Assembly: GCA_017503645.1 (NCBI GenBank)
Contig: JAFVSR010000107.1
Coordinates: 1-37,005 of the forward strand
Source of the DNA: Bacteroidaceae bacterium
GTDB taxonomy: Bacteria > Bacteroidota > Bacteroidia > Bacteroidales > Bacteroidaceae
Length of the DNA stretch: 37,005 nt
Direction of reading: 5' to 3'
Part shown: positions 1 to 7,601 of the stretch, one piece after another
Numbering within the stretch: the first letter of the stretch is position 1
Layout of the letters: every line of letters begins with the position of its first letter
The notes under the pieces: model-generated
Told to the model about the DNA's origin: nothing
The model's database searches: none
The model's input: the letters and a program-made list of their open reading frames with translations, nothing else
Program-made: the position numbers and the translations under genes

Positions 1-78
1 CCCTTCGTCAAACCAAAGATAGCGATTGCGGTCTTATTTTTATTCTGCCGGGGTAAAAACTTGTTCTTATATTGGTTT

Positions 79-140
79 GAGCGACAAAAAGGAGATAAAA
101 GAATTAGGATTAAACAAAGAAAAGCTCACGGGCCACCGAG
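79..140. repeat. Imperfect direct repeat, copy R1
   Basis: About 60 bp repeated in the same orientation at 280-339. The best-conserved part is the last 34 bases (107-140), which differ from the partner at two positions and end in CTCACGGGCCACCGAG. The upstream half is an A-rich stretch that aligns more loosely. The two copies bracket the palindromic repeat at 187-269. No coding function is visible. What the repeat does is unknown; it may be the remains of a duplicated 3' flank or of a small mobile element. Confidence 0.7.
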
Positions 141-186
141 GAGTTTGGAGCAAGCACCCAAGTTTTGCATGTGAAGCGGTGCTCAC

Positions 187-269
187 AGGGCACACACAAA
201 ACCTCCTCAGTCTTGTGGCTTCGCCACAAGCCGGCTCCTCCTAATGAGAAGCAGTTTAATGCCCCTACA
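187..269. repeat. Palindromic intergenic repeat, copy 1
   Basis: An 83-bp element whose second copy lies at 6625-6705. It begins AGGGC and ends GCCCCT, so its tips are complementary. The centre is a hairpin, CTTGTGGC-TTC-GCCACAAG, followed by a second one, CTCCT-aatg-AGAAG, which is imperfect here. The two copies share nearly all flanking bases but differ in the central stem, and each still pairs perfectly. This points to selection or a mechanism acting on structure. It is probably a non-autonomous REP/MITE-like repeat; no transposase is present in the window. Confidence 0.8.
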
Positions 270-279
270 GCAGGCGACT

Positions 280-339
280 GCGCGATGAAAGAACGTATAA
301 AAATAAGATTAAACAAAGAAAGGCTCACGGGCCACCGAG
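280..339. repeat. Imperfect direct repeat, copy R2
   Basis: Partner of the repeat at 79-140. The core at 306-339 matches with two substitutions. It ends about 20 bp before the stop codon of the converging lysozyme gene, so on the minus strand it would lie in the 3' untranslated region of that transcript. Nothing else is visible between 1 and 361: the open frames there run across repeats and have no homologue I recognise. Confidence 0.7.
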
Positions 340-361
340 AACCATATAGTAAATTAAATGC

Positions 362-1210
362 TTATTTCAGCCGCAGACTTTCGAGCTGTTGGCGGCTGCC
401 GTTAAAGATATTTATATCCACATTCTCGGGGATACCCGGCACCTCACCCATATCGGAACATTGCCATATGAGCCACTCCACATCGGCATCGAGTGAGTCT
501 ATGTAGTAATGTGCCACCCAAGAGGGGTAACGGGCGAAGAAGGGGTCGGTGAGGTAACGCGATTTATACTTGCGATAGGTGTAGAGCAGGGGTTTCACTC
601 CATAGTGCTCCTCTATGCATTTTATGAATACTTTAAGTTCCTGTATGAACTTTGTCTTGTTTTTTGGCTTCTCCTCTATGTCTATCATAGGGGGGAGGTC
701 GCCCTTTTGCAGGTTGGCTGTCTTTATGAACATACGTGCCTGTGCCGCTCCTGTGGAGTGGGGGCTGAAGTAGTGGTAGGCACCACGCAGGAAGCCGTGC
801 TTGCGGGCGTTCTCAAAGTTTTCCTGGAAACTGACATCGGTGAAGTCGCTGCCCTCGGTTGCCTTCATATATACAAAGGATATGGGGGCGGTGGTGGGGT
901 TCTCGTTGCGTAATTTTTCCCAGTCGATGATGCCTTGGTGGCGCGATATGTCTATGCCATAGACTGAAAAGCCCGATGGGAGGCATATCTCGTATTGCTT
1001 GTGTCCGTAACAGGGACGGAAGCGGTAGAAATAGGGCCTGAAGAAGAAGAGGTACGACAGGTAGAGCGCTGCGGCGGCCACAAGTATTATGGTTGTGACA
1101 AAGAGCCATTGCGGCATCTCCCTGCGCTTTACAGAGGGTGACGATGAACGGCGGGCGGAAGTTCTCTTCCGTCCGCCGGTTCTCTGTGCTATCTTTTTTC
1201 TTTCTGCCAT
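362..1210 (-). CDS. Membrane-anchored GH25 lysozyme (muramidase)
   Basis: A 282-residue protein. The first 30 residues are very basic (many Arg, Lys and Ser) and are followed by one hydrophobic helix at about 34-57, so the protein is an inner-membrane protein with the enzyme domain outside the cytoplasm. The GH25 domain covers about 84-275. It shows GIDISRHQG (Asp87), YMKATEG (about 114-120), GAYHYF and PPMIDIEE, whose Asp177 and Glu179 are the expected catalytic acids, and ends with VDINIFNG. The family cleaves the MurNAc-GlcNAc bond of peptidoglycan. It starts 19 bp after the pfp stop codon on the same strand and is probably co-transcribed with it, although no functional link is evident. 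Family assignment is firm; whether the role is wall remodelling or attack on other bacteria cannot be told. Confidence 0.9.
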   Translation of the reverse strand: MAERKKIAQRTGGRKRTSARRSSSPSVKRREMPQWLFVTTIILVAAAALYLSYLFFFRPYFYRFRPCYGHKQYEICLPSGFSVYGIDISRHQGIIDWEKLRNENPTTAPISFVYMKATEGSDFTDVSFQENFENARKHGFLRGAYHYFSPHSTGAAQARMFIKTANLQKGDLPPMIDIEEKPKNKTKFIQELKVFIKCIEEHYGVKPLLYTYRKYKSRYLTDPFFARYPSWVAHYYIDSLDADVEWLIWQCSDMGEVPGIPENVDINIFNGSRQQLESLRLK

Positions 1211-1229
1211 TCAGGCTGTTGAAAATAGA

Positions 1230-2876
1230 TTATTTCTGCTGCTCGAGTGCGAGAGTCTTTGTTGTCTGGTCGCATACCTCTGTGGGGCCGAAGTACTGGA
1301 TGGGGCCGGGATATACGTAGCAAGTCTCTTTTGCCCAAGTGTCGCGGTTGGCAGCGAATGCCTTGAAGGGAGCACCCTCGAGGTCAACCAATGCCTTCTG
1401 GATAACGGGCTTCATCTCGCCGTGGCGACGCTCCATATTCATCATCATAGTGATGGGGATACCGCCGGCAATCCACTCGGCTGCGGGAGCTGTGGTGTTG
1501 CGGATAGATGACATATAGCCTGTTTTGCCTGCTGCAATGAGCTGCGATGCATTGTAACCGAGTGCATAGCAGTAGTCGGCATCGTAGTTAGAGGGAGCTG
1601 CGCAACGGCCCTCGTAGCCGAAGAAGTGGTGCTGGGGGTTGAAAGAGCCTGTGTACTTGCCCTCTTTCTTCCAAGCGGCCAACTTGTTGCCTACCATTTC
1701 GGACAACAGTTTCTCTGTCTCAATGAGCGATACCTGTACGTTGCCGTGGGGGTCGCGGTCCATTGTGAGCTGGCGTGCAACGCCTGCGGGGAGGCTTGCG
1801 TATACCTCGCCGTTCTCTTTTGAGAGGTGGTCGATGATGTACTGGCGCTTGTCGGCTGCCTCAACAGCGGCATACTCCTCGCCTTTGACTGCCAACAGGT
1901 CGTTGAGTTCGGCAATGAGCGACTTCATAGCGGGGATGAACTCGATGAGGCCCTCGGGGATGAGTACTGTACCGAAGTTGTTGCCTGCTGCTGCGCGTGA
2001 TGCCACAGCCTCGGCAATAGAGGTGACGATGTTGTCGAGCGAAAGGGCTTTCTTCTCAACCTCCTCGGAGATGATACAGATGTTGGGCTGTGTCTGCAAT
2101 GCGCACTCAAGAGCGATGTGTGAAGCCGAACGGCCCATCAGCTTGATGAAGTGCCAGTATTTGCGTGCCGAGTTACAGTCGCGCTGTATGTTACCGATAA
2201 CCTCTGAATATACTTTACAAGCGGTGTCGAAACCGAATGATGTCTCGATGTAGGCGTTCTTCAAGTCGCCGTCGATGGTCTTGGGGCAACCGATTACCTG
2301 AACACCGGTGTTCTTTGCTGCGTAGTACTCTGCAAGCACGCAGGCGTTGGTGTTTGAGTCGTCGCCACCGATGATTACAAGTGCCTTGATGTCGAGCTCC
2401 TTGATAATCTCCAAGCCTTTGTCGAACTGCTCGGTTTTCTCAAGTTTTGTGCGGCCCGAACCGATGATGTCGAAACCACCTGTGTTGCGGTATGCGTCCA
2501 TAATCTCGGAGGTAATCTCCATATATTTGTGGTCAACCAAGCCACCGGGGCCCATAAGGAAACCAAAAAGACGGCTGTTGGCGTTGAGCTTCTTAACGCC
2601 GTCAAAAAGACCGGCAATTACGTTGTGTCCGCCGGGGGCCTGACCACCCGAAAGGATTACACCTACATTGATTGCGGGGTATTCAACAGCCTCGCCACCC
2701 TTTTCGAATGTTACGATGGGCAGGCCGTAGGTGTTGGGGAACATCGATTTGATGGCCTCTTGGTCGGCTACCGACTGGGTAGCTGCACCTTCACTGATTT
2801 TAACAACCTCTTTCAATGCTTGAGGTAACTTGGGCTGATACTCAGCTCTTGCTTGTTGTAATGCGCTAATTTTCAT
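1230..2876 (-). CDS. pfp: Diphosphate--fructose-6-phosphate 1-phosphotransferase
   Basis: A 548-residue cytoplasmic glycolytic enzyme that reversibly phosphorylates fructose-6-phosphate using pyrophosphate. It has the long, plant-beta-like PFP form common in Bacteroidales. Visible motifs are [11 protein letters not shown] (about 77-87), GGDDSNTNA (170-178) and PKTIDGDL (198-205), then MGRS (247-250). The second Asp of GGDD, in place of the Gly of ATP-dependent enzymes, and the Lys before TIDGD are the accepted marks of pyrophosphate use. The start ATG is preceded by a 230-bp divergent region shared with the gene at 3108. The lysozyme gene follows closely downstream. The assignment is secure. 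Confidence 0.96.
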   Translation of the reverse strand: MKISALQQARAEYQPKLPQALKEVVKISEGAATQSVADQEAIKSMFPNTYGLPIVTFEKGGEAVEYPAINVGVILSGGQAPGGHNVIAGLFDGVKKLNANSRLFGFLMGPGGLVDHKYMEITSEIMDAYRNTGGFDIIGSGRTKLEKTEQFDKGLEIIKELDIKALVIIGGDDSNTNACVLAEYYAAKNTGVQVIGCPKTIDGDLKNAYIETSFGFDTACKVYSEVIGNIQRDCNSARKYWHFIKLMGRSASHIALECALQTQPNICIISEEVEKKALSLDNIVTSIAEAVASRAAAGNNFGTVLIPEGLIEFIPAMKSLIAELNDLLAVKGEEYAAVEAADKRQYIIDHLSKENGEVYASLPAGVARQLTMDRDPHGNVQVSLIETEKLLSEMVGNKLAAWKKEGKYTGSFNPQHHFFGYEGRCAAPSNYDADYCYALGYNASQLIAAGKTGYMSSIRNTTAPAAEWIAGGIPITMMMNMERRHGEMKPVIQKALVDLEGAPFKAFAANRDTWAKETCYVYPGPIQYFGPTEVCDQTTKTLALEQQK

Positions 2877-3020
2877 ATCTTAAATAAATAAGTTAGTGTT
2901 ACTCTGAATCCAAACTATTCGCAAATTTCGCTTTTTTTTATGAGATGTAAAAGAGGTTTGCCGTTTTTTATCGCTTGCGGGGTAAATTATTTTGAAAAAT
3001 TATTCTATTTGTTGTAAATA

Positions 3021-3051
3021 TTGTTTCTTTTCGCAGAAAAGTGTATCTTTG
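3021..3051 (+). promoter_or_regulatory. Bacteroidales-type promoter
   Basis: TTG (3021-3023), 20 bases, then TATCTTTG (3044-3051). This matches the Bacteroidales sigma consensus of a TTTG-like -33 box and TAnnTTTG at -7. It places the transcript start near 3057, about 50 bases before the ATG at 3108. It therefore rules out the longer in-frame TTG start at 3021, which is the -33 box itself. Confidence 0.75.
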
Positions 3052-3107
3052 GCAACAGAGATTGCACCGGGCAATCTTGTTGTTACAAAACCAAAAAATA
3101 TAGTATT

Positions 3108-3380
3108 ATGGCAAGCAGAAGAAATTTGAAAAAGGTTATCACTTTTGTTGTGGATGATTTGGCTACCGAGGCTTTCTTGCTTTCGTATGATGCGAAGGGA
3201 GATACCGAGGCGTGGGTTAATGTGTTTAACAAGATATTCAACCTCAACAACGAATATATAGCCCGCGTGAACCACGTGGAGCCGGGTATGCCTGCGAAAA
3301 AATATTTCAACGCATTGTGCGACTCATTCAACAAGGATGCAAGAGCTATTCTTGCCGAAATAGGCGAACTTACAAAATAA
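3108..3380 (+). CDS. Small conserved protein of unknown function
   Basis: 90 residues, beginning MASRRNLKK. I do not recognise a named domain. The protein is soluble, with no signal peptide or membrane segment, and appears largely helical; residues 10-35 mix hydrophobic and acidic positions (ITFVVDDLATEAFLLSY). Start choice: a good promoter at 3021-3051 excludes the upstream in-frame TTG. The gene ends nine bases before the ATG of the large amidase-like gene at 3390, so the two are almost certainly one transcript. My impression is that proteins of this size and opening sequence are common in Bacteroidales, but I cannot assign a role. Confidence 0.85.
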   Translation: MASRRNLKKVITFVVDDLATEAFLLSYDAKGDTEAWVNVFNKIFNLNNEYIARVNHVEPGMPAKKYFNALCDSFNKDARAILAEIGELTK

Positions 3381-3389
3381 CAAGTGGTT

Positions 3390-6320
3390 ATGCTTAAAAG
3401 GGTATCGGCCTTTGCGGCCTGCCTGTTTTGTGTAGCGGTTTTGTCGGCGCAGTCGGTCGATAAAACCGTTACGCGTTCCATAGAGAAATTCTTTGCGGCC
3501 TACACTCCCAAAACGGTGTATGTGAAGAATTGCGGGTTGGAGCGCAGGCGCAACAATGTTGTTGTGAACAAGAGGGCGCGCAAGATTACAATATATGCCA
3601 ACCAGAATTTTGCCGCGCAGGTGTTCACCCCTGCCGTGGTGCAGGATATTTATGCGGGTATAAAGAAGGCGTTGCCGCCGGCCTATGCAAAGTACAAGAT
3701 TGAGGTGGTGGCGGCGCGCAGGCCCATAGAGGAGCTTGTACCCAACAATCTGCGCGAGAGAACACTCGACAAGAGCCGCTTGTGGGGTGGGGTGGATTAT
3801 GCCGGTGAGCCGTGGGTGAGGAATGTGTCTAAGCCTTATGTGGCACGCCGCGGCCTCGATGGGCGGCATCTGGCGCTGTGGCAGAGCCACGGCCGCATAT
3901 ACAGGGCCGACAAGGGGCGCTGGCAGTGGCAACGGCCGTCGCTCTTCTGCACCACCGAGGACCTCTTTACCCAGTCGATTGTGTTGCCATTCCTTATGCC
4001 GATGCTGCAAAACGCAGGTGCAGTGGTTTACACGCCGCGCGAGCGCGACACGCAAAGGTTGTGCGTGGTGGTGGATAATGATACTTTGTGCGGTGCTTCG
4101 CGCTATGTGCAGGAGGCCGAAAAACGGCGCTCTTGGGATGTGGCCGGTGCGGGCTTCAAACCGCGTGCGGGCTACTATGTGGATGGCGAGAATCCCTTTA
4201 TGCAGGGTACGGCAGCCTGTGTGGAGGCTGCCGACGGCGGAAAGCGCACGGCTGCCGTGGCGCGCTGGGTGCCCGAGATTCCTGCCGATGGTGCCTATGC
4301 AGTTTATGTGTCGTACAAAACAATGGAGAACTCCGTGCCCGATGCGCGCTACAGCGTGCTGCACAGCGGTGGTGTTACCGAATTCAGGGTGAACCAGCGT
4401 ATGGGTGGAGGCACATGGGTGTATCTTGGTACCTTTCGTTTCAAAGGGGGCGTGAACGAGAATCAGGGCGTGGTGCTCACGAACAGCAGCGACTACAAGG
4501 GTGTGGTTACTGCCGATGCGGTACGTTTTGGCGGTGGTATGGGGCTTGTGGCCCGTGGCGACAGTCTGCCGCAGACAAGCGGCTTGCCGCGTTACCTCGA
4601 GGGTGCCCGTTATGCATTGCTCTACAGTGGTTTCCCATACGAGGTTTACACCCCCAGCGAGGGTGAGACCGACTACAACGACGATATAAACTGCCGCTCG
4701 CACGCGGTGAACCACTTGGCGGGTGGCTCGGTCTATAACCCCGACACGTTAGGGCTTAATGTGCCCATAGAGCTTTCGTTCGGGTTCCATTCCGATGCGG
4801 GCATTTCAGCCGAGGATAACATAATAGGTTCGCTTGGTATTGTTACCACCGATTTTAATGGTGATACTATTGAGGCGGGCCCTTCGCGTTATATGTCGCG
4901 CGACGTTGTGAGCAACTTGCTCATAGATGTGAAGCGCGACCTTGAGGCGCGTTATGGCAAGTGGCAGGTGCGCGGTATTCTCGACCGCAGCTACAGCGAG
5001 TCGCGTCTGCCTGTGGTGCCGTCAATGATATTCGAGTCGCTATCGCACCAGAATTTTATGGATATGGTCTACGGGCATAACCCCGATTTCAAATTTACGC
5101 TTGCCCGTGCGGTGTATAAATCGTTGCTGAAGCAGGTGAACTACATACACGGCAACGGTAACTATGTGGTGCAGCCTCTGCCTGTGAAGGATTTCTCGCT
5201 GTCGCTCGATGAGGGGCGCGAGAAGGTGCGCTTGCATTGGCAGCCTGTGGAGGATGTACTTGAACCCACTGCCTCGCCCACCTCATATATTGTATATACA
5301 AAGATTAACGATGGCGATTTTGATAACGGTCGCGTGGTAAGGGGCAATAGCTGCGAGGTGCCACTGCTCAAGGAGGTTCAGTACAGTTTTAAGGTGGCGG
5401 CGCTTAACGAGGGTGGCGAGAGTTTTCCGTCGGAGGTGCTGTCGGCCTATGTGGCTGCCGAGGAGGGGCCGCTGGCGCTTATTGTGAACGGCTTCCACCG
5501 CCTGAGCGGCCCAGCCGAGGTGTTCACAGCATCGAAGGCGGGCTTTGATATGGACAACGATGCGGGCGTGGCATATATGAACACTGCCGAGTATGGCGGC
5601 CGCCAGCTCGACTTTGAGCGCGCGAACATTGGCTTTGAGGATGGCTTGGGGCTCAGTGGCAACGACTTCGAGGGGCTGCTCATTGCGGGCAATACCTTTG
5701 ACTATCCCTGCCTGCACGGGGCTGCTATGGCGGCTAATGCTATTTCGTTTGTGTCGTGCAGCAGCGAGGCGGTGATGGATGGCTTTGTGTCGCTTACAGG
5801 CTACGATGTGGTCGATTACATCGCAGGTGTGGAAAAGCAGGGCGAGCAGGGCTCACTGCTTGGGTACAACCGTCCGTATAAGACCTTTCCCGTGGAGATA
5901 CAGAACAAATTGGTGTCGTACCTTGCAGCGGGTGGCAGGTTGTTTGTGAGCGGTGCTCACATTGCAAGCGATATGAGCAAGAATGATGAAGACCGTAATT
6001 TCATACGCTCGCTGTTGAAATTCGAATATGGCGGCTCTGTTGCCGATGTTACCGAGGATAGAATTTTTGGCTCTAATTTGTTGCTGCCTGTATATCGCAC
6101 GGTGAACGAGGAGAGCTATGCGGTGCAGCGCCCCGATGTGCTTGTGCCTGCACCCGATGCTTTTGTGGCGTTTGTGTATGAAAAGAGCAAGAAGAGTGCA
6201 GGCGTGGCCTATGCGGGCAAGTATCGTGTGCTTGCCACGGGATTCCCCTTTGAGGCTGTTGCCGATGAGGATATGCGCCGCAGCCTTATGGGCTCGGTTA
6301 TGCGTTTCTTGCTCAAGTAA
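3390..6320 (+). CDS. Secreted amidase-like protein with inserted golvesin-type domain
   Basis: 976 residues from the ATG at 3390; the GTG two codons upstream is less likely. Residues 1-20 are a signal peptide ending LSAQS. The next part resembles an N-acetylmuramoyl-L-alanine amidase (Amidase_3) fold: WQSHGRIY supplies a His and TTEDLF a Glu. This fold is interrupted at about 230-390 by a beta-rich golvesin C-terminal-like domain (VPEIPADGAYAVYVSY ... TADAVRFGG). It then resumes with SFGFHSDAG, carrying the second His, and SMIFESLSHQ, carrying the expected catalytic Glu. A fibronectin III-like domain follows at about 610-710. Last comes an alpha/beta domain resembling class I glutamine amidotransferases (LALIVNGFHR ... 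AGGRLFVSGAHI). Relatives are often labelled 'xanthan lyase', which I think is misleading. The likely role is periplasmic or surface peptidoglycan or polymer processing. Confidence 0.8.
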   Translation: MLKRVSAFAACLFCVAVLSAQSVDKTVTRSIEKFFAAYTPKTVYVKNCGLERRRNNVVVNKRARKITIYANQNFAAQVFTPAVVQDIYAGIKKALPPAYAKYKIEVVAARRPIEELVPNNLRERTLDKSRLWGGVDYAGEPWVRNVSKPYVARRGLDGRHLALWQSHGRIYRADKGRWQWQRPSLFCTTEDLFTQSIVLPFLMPMLQNAGAVVYTPRERDTQRLCVVVDNDTLCGASRYVQEAEKRRSWDVAGAGFKPRAGYYVDGENPFMQGTAACVEAADGGKRTAAVARWVPEIPADGAYAVYVSYKTMENSVPDARYSVLHSGGVTEFRVNQRMGGGTWVYLGTFRFKGGVNENQGVVLTNSSDYKGVVTADAVRFGGGMGLVARGDSLPQTSGLPRYLEGARYALLYSGFPYEVYTPSEGETDYNDDINCRSHAVNHLAGGSVYNPDTLGLNVPIELSFGFHSDAGISAEDNIIGSLGIVTTDFNGDTIEAGPSRYMSRDVVSNLLIDVKRDLEARYGKWQVRGILDRSYSESRLPVVPSMIFESLSHQNFMDMVYGHNPDFKFTLARAVYKSLLKQVNYIHGNGNYVVQPLPVKDFSLSLDEGREKVRLHWQPVEDVLEPTASPTSYIVYTKINDGDFDNGRVVRGNSCEVPLLKEVQYSFKVAALNEGGESFPSEVLSAYVAAEEGPLALIVNGFHRLSGPAEVFTASKAGFDMDNDAGVAYMNTAEYGGRQLDFERANIGFEDGLGLSGNDFEGLLIAGNTFDYPCLHGAAMAANAISFVSCSSEAVMDGFVSLTGYDVVDYIAGVEKQGEQGSLLGYNRPYKTFPVEIQNKLVSYLAAGGRLFVSGAHIASDMSKNDEDRNFIRSLLKFEYGGSVADVTEDRIFGSNLLLPVYRTVNEESYAVQRPDVLVPAPDAFVAFVYEKSKKSAGVAYAGKYRVLATGFPFEAVADEDMRRSLMGSVMRFLLK

Positions 6321-6361
6321 GCAGGGTTCACCTGCAAAAGTTGTGGGTTTGCTCTAAATTC

Positions 6362-6555
6362 TCAGTGCTGATTATCGGGTATTTTCTCATTAACCATAAT
6401 TCTTTCTCTCCTTTTGGTACTTTGAATAAAGCACTCTCGCTCGGCAATTCGTAAGTAAACTTACATTGCGCTCGCTTAATCGTGCTTTTCTATCGGCATA
6501 GAAAGTACATAAAAAATATAACCAAATTGAGAGAATGCCCGATAATCAGCACCGA
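6362..6555. repeat. 194-bp nested inverted repeat
   Basis: The outer arms, 6362-6389 and 6528-6555, are complementary apart from three positions; two of these would be G-U pairs if the plus strand were RNA. Further in, GGTACTTT (6416-6423) faces AAAGTAC (about 6501-6507), and AAAGCAC (6427-6433) faces GTGCTTT (about 6482-6488). The centre carries GCAAT-tc-GTAAGT-aa-ACTTAC-ATTGC (about 6444-6469). The whole stretch can thus fold into one long hairpin. It encodes nothing. It lies between the amidase-like gene and rpmH, with no transposase nearby. It resembles a MITE or a structured RNA element. Confidence 0.75.
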
Positions 6556-6624
6556 AAACTATAAAGCAAGACAATATCATCCATAGAATACTGCACCAGT
6601 GTAACAGAAGCAACATTATTTATT

Positions 6625-6705
6625 AGGGCGCACACAAAACCTCCTCAGTCTTGCGAAGAGCGCAAGCCGGCTCCTCCTAATGAGGAGCAGTTTAATGCCC
6701 CTACA
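6625..6705. repeat. Palindromic intergenic repeat, copy 2
   Basis: An 81-bp second copy of the element at 187-269, in the same orientation. The central stem is CTTGCG-AAGAG-CGCAAG instead of CTTGTGGC-TTC-GCCACAAG. The downstream small stem is perfect here, CTCCT-aatg-AGGAG. The complementary tips AGGGC and GCCCCT are kept. It sits 70 bp beyond the nested inverted repeat, so this gene-free gap appears to be an accumulation site for repeats. Confidence 0.8.
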
Positions 6706-6778
6706 ACATATGAAACTTATTATGGGGTATTCCCCTATACTTTACAGGTGAGCCGTGAACAGTTGCGTTTATCGTAAA

Positions 6779-6818
6779 AAAAACAGGAGTTTACCACCAA
6801 AGGTAAACTCCTGTTTTT
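6779..6818 (-). terminator. Intrinsic terminator of rpmH (works both ways)
   Basis: A perfect 17-bp stem (6779-6795 with 6802-6818) around a six-base loop, core ACAGGAGTTTACC. It has A runs on the left and T runs on the right, so it can stop transcription from either side. It lies 42 bp beyond the rpmH stop codon. Confidence 0.9.
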
Positions 6819-6860
6819 GCAAAATCTTATGCTGACATTGCAATTCGCATTGCGTAGCAA

Positions 6861-7022
6861 TTACTTTTTCTTGCCGTTGTACTCGTCAGATACTGTAAGT
6901 TTCTTACGTCCTTTTGCGCGACGAGATGCCAATACGCGACGGCCGTTCTTTGTGGCCATTCTCTCACGGAAACCGTGCTTGTTCTTTCTCTTTCTGTTAG
7001 AGGGTTGGAATGTTCTTTTCAT
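6861..7022 (-). CDS. rpmH: 50S ribosomal protein L34
   Basis: 53 residues, beginning [18 protein letters not shown] and continuing [20 protein letters not shown], the unmistakable L34 signature. The protein is a very basic component of the large ribosomal subunit. It ends in a short extension ([12 protein letters not shown]) typical of Bacteroidetes L34. It is transcribed alone: a near-perfect promoter lies at 7078-7108 and a strong terminator at 6779-6818. The usual neighbours elsewhere (rnpA, dnaA) are absent here, as is normal in this phylum. Confidence 0.97.
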   Translation of the reverse strand: MKRTFQPSNRKRKNKHGFRERMATKNGRRVLASRRAKGRKKLTVSDEYNGKKK

Positions 7023-7077
7023 CGTCTTATATTATTTTATATGTTTTGCTCAAAATGTGCTTTTGCCATTCAGCTTG

Positions 7078-7108
7078 CAAAATTAGTGCTTTTTTTTTAT
7101 TTGGCAAA
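7078..7108 (-). promoter_or_regulatory. rpmH promoter
   Basis: Read on the minus strand: TTTG (7105-7108), 19 bases, TAATTTTG (7078-7085). It matches the Bacteroidales consensus at every defined position and lies 56 bp from the rpmH ATG. The predicted transcript start is near 7071. Confidence 0.85.
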
Positions 7109-7164
7109 GATTTTAACACCCATTTTTCTCTTTGGCACAATAAATTTAGAATTTACGGCATATA

Positions 7165-7200
7165 AATATAATCGCTTGCCACCGGGCAAGCGATTATATT
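7165..7200 (-). terminator. Terminator after ridA
   Basis: A perfect 16-bp stem, AATATAATCGCTTGCC with its complement, around the four-base loop ACCG. It lies 21 bp beyond the ridA stop codon and ends the ilvA-ridA transcript before the rpmH promoter. Confidence 0.85.
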
Positions 7201-7221
7201 TGTTGGTTGTAGTTTGCGCTA

Positions 7222-7596
7222 TTAGATTTCTGCAATAACCTCAACCTCTACAAGTACGTCTTTGGGCAACTGCTTTACAGCCACGCAAGAGCGTGCGGGT
7301 TTCTCGGTGAAATATTGTGCATACACTGCATTGAAGGCTGCAAAGTCCTCCATATTCTTCAAGAAACAGGTTGTTTTAATTGCTTTCTGGAATGAGCTGC
7401 CTGCCTCGGTGAGCACTGCGTCGAGGTTTTTCATTACCTGTGTTGCCTGTGCTTCGATGCCCTCGGCCTCCACCTCGCCTGTTGCGGGGTTGATGGGTAC
7501 CTGGCCCGATGTGAAGAGAATGTTACCACATACTATGGCCTGTGAATAGGGGCCGATTGCCGCAGGGGCGTTGTCTGTATGAATCTTTTTAATCAT
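7222..7596 (-). CDS. ridA: RidA family enamine/imine deaminase
   Basis: 124 residues, the usual length for the Rid/YER057c/UK114 family. RidA hydrolyses the 2-aminoacrylate and 2-aminocrotonate released by PLP enzymes such as threonine dehydratase, preventing damage to other PLP enzymes. Family landmarks are visible: IGPYSQA (14-20), FTSGQVPINPATGE (28-41), Arg102 in PARSCVAV, which binds the substrate carboxylate, and Glu117 in LVEVEVIA. It follows ilvA by only five bases, so the enzyme that makes the toxic enamine and the enzyme that removes it are made together. Confidence 0.95.
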   Translation of the reverse strand: MIKKIHTDNAPAAIGPYSQAIVCGNILFTSGQVPINPATGEVEAEGIEAQATQVMKNLDAVLTEAGSSFQKAIKTTCFLKNMEDFAAFNAVYAQYFTEKPARSCVAVKQLPKDVLVEVEVIAEI

Positions 7597-7601
7597 AGCT
7601 G

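Noticed and set aside
187-269. CRISPR or tandem array at the left edge
   Set aside because: Only two direct repeats with a single non-spacer-sized interval, no cas genes.
110-328. 72-codon minus-strand open frame, and a similar plus-strand one at 26-244
   Set aside because: Both run through the direct and palindromic repeats; the peptides reflect repeat sequence and have no recognisable family.
3324-4715. 463-codon minus-strand open frame
   Set aside because: Lies opposite the well-supported amidase-like gene in a GC-rich stretch; composition is rich in His and Arg and no domain is recognisable.
6321-6340. Terminator directly after the amidase-like gene
   Set aside because: GCAGG/CCTGC gives only a 5-bp stem without a T run; too weak to call.
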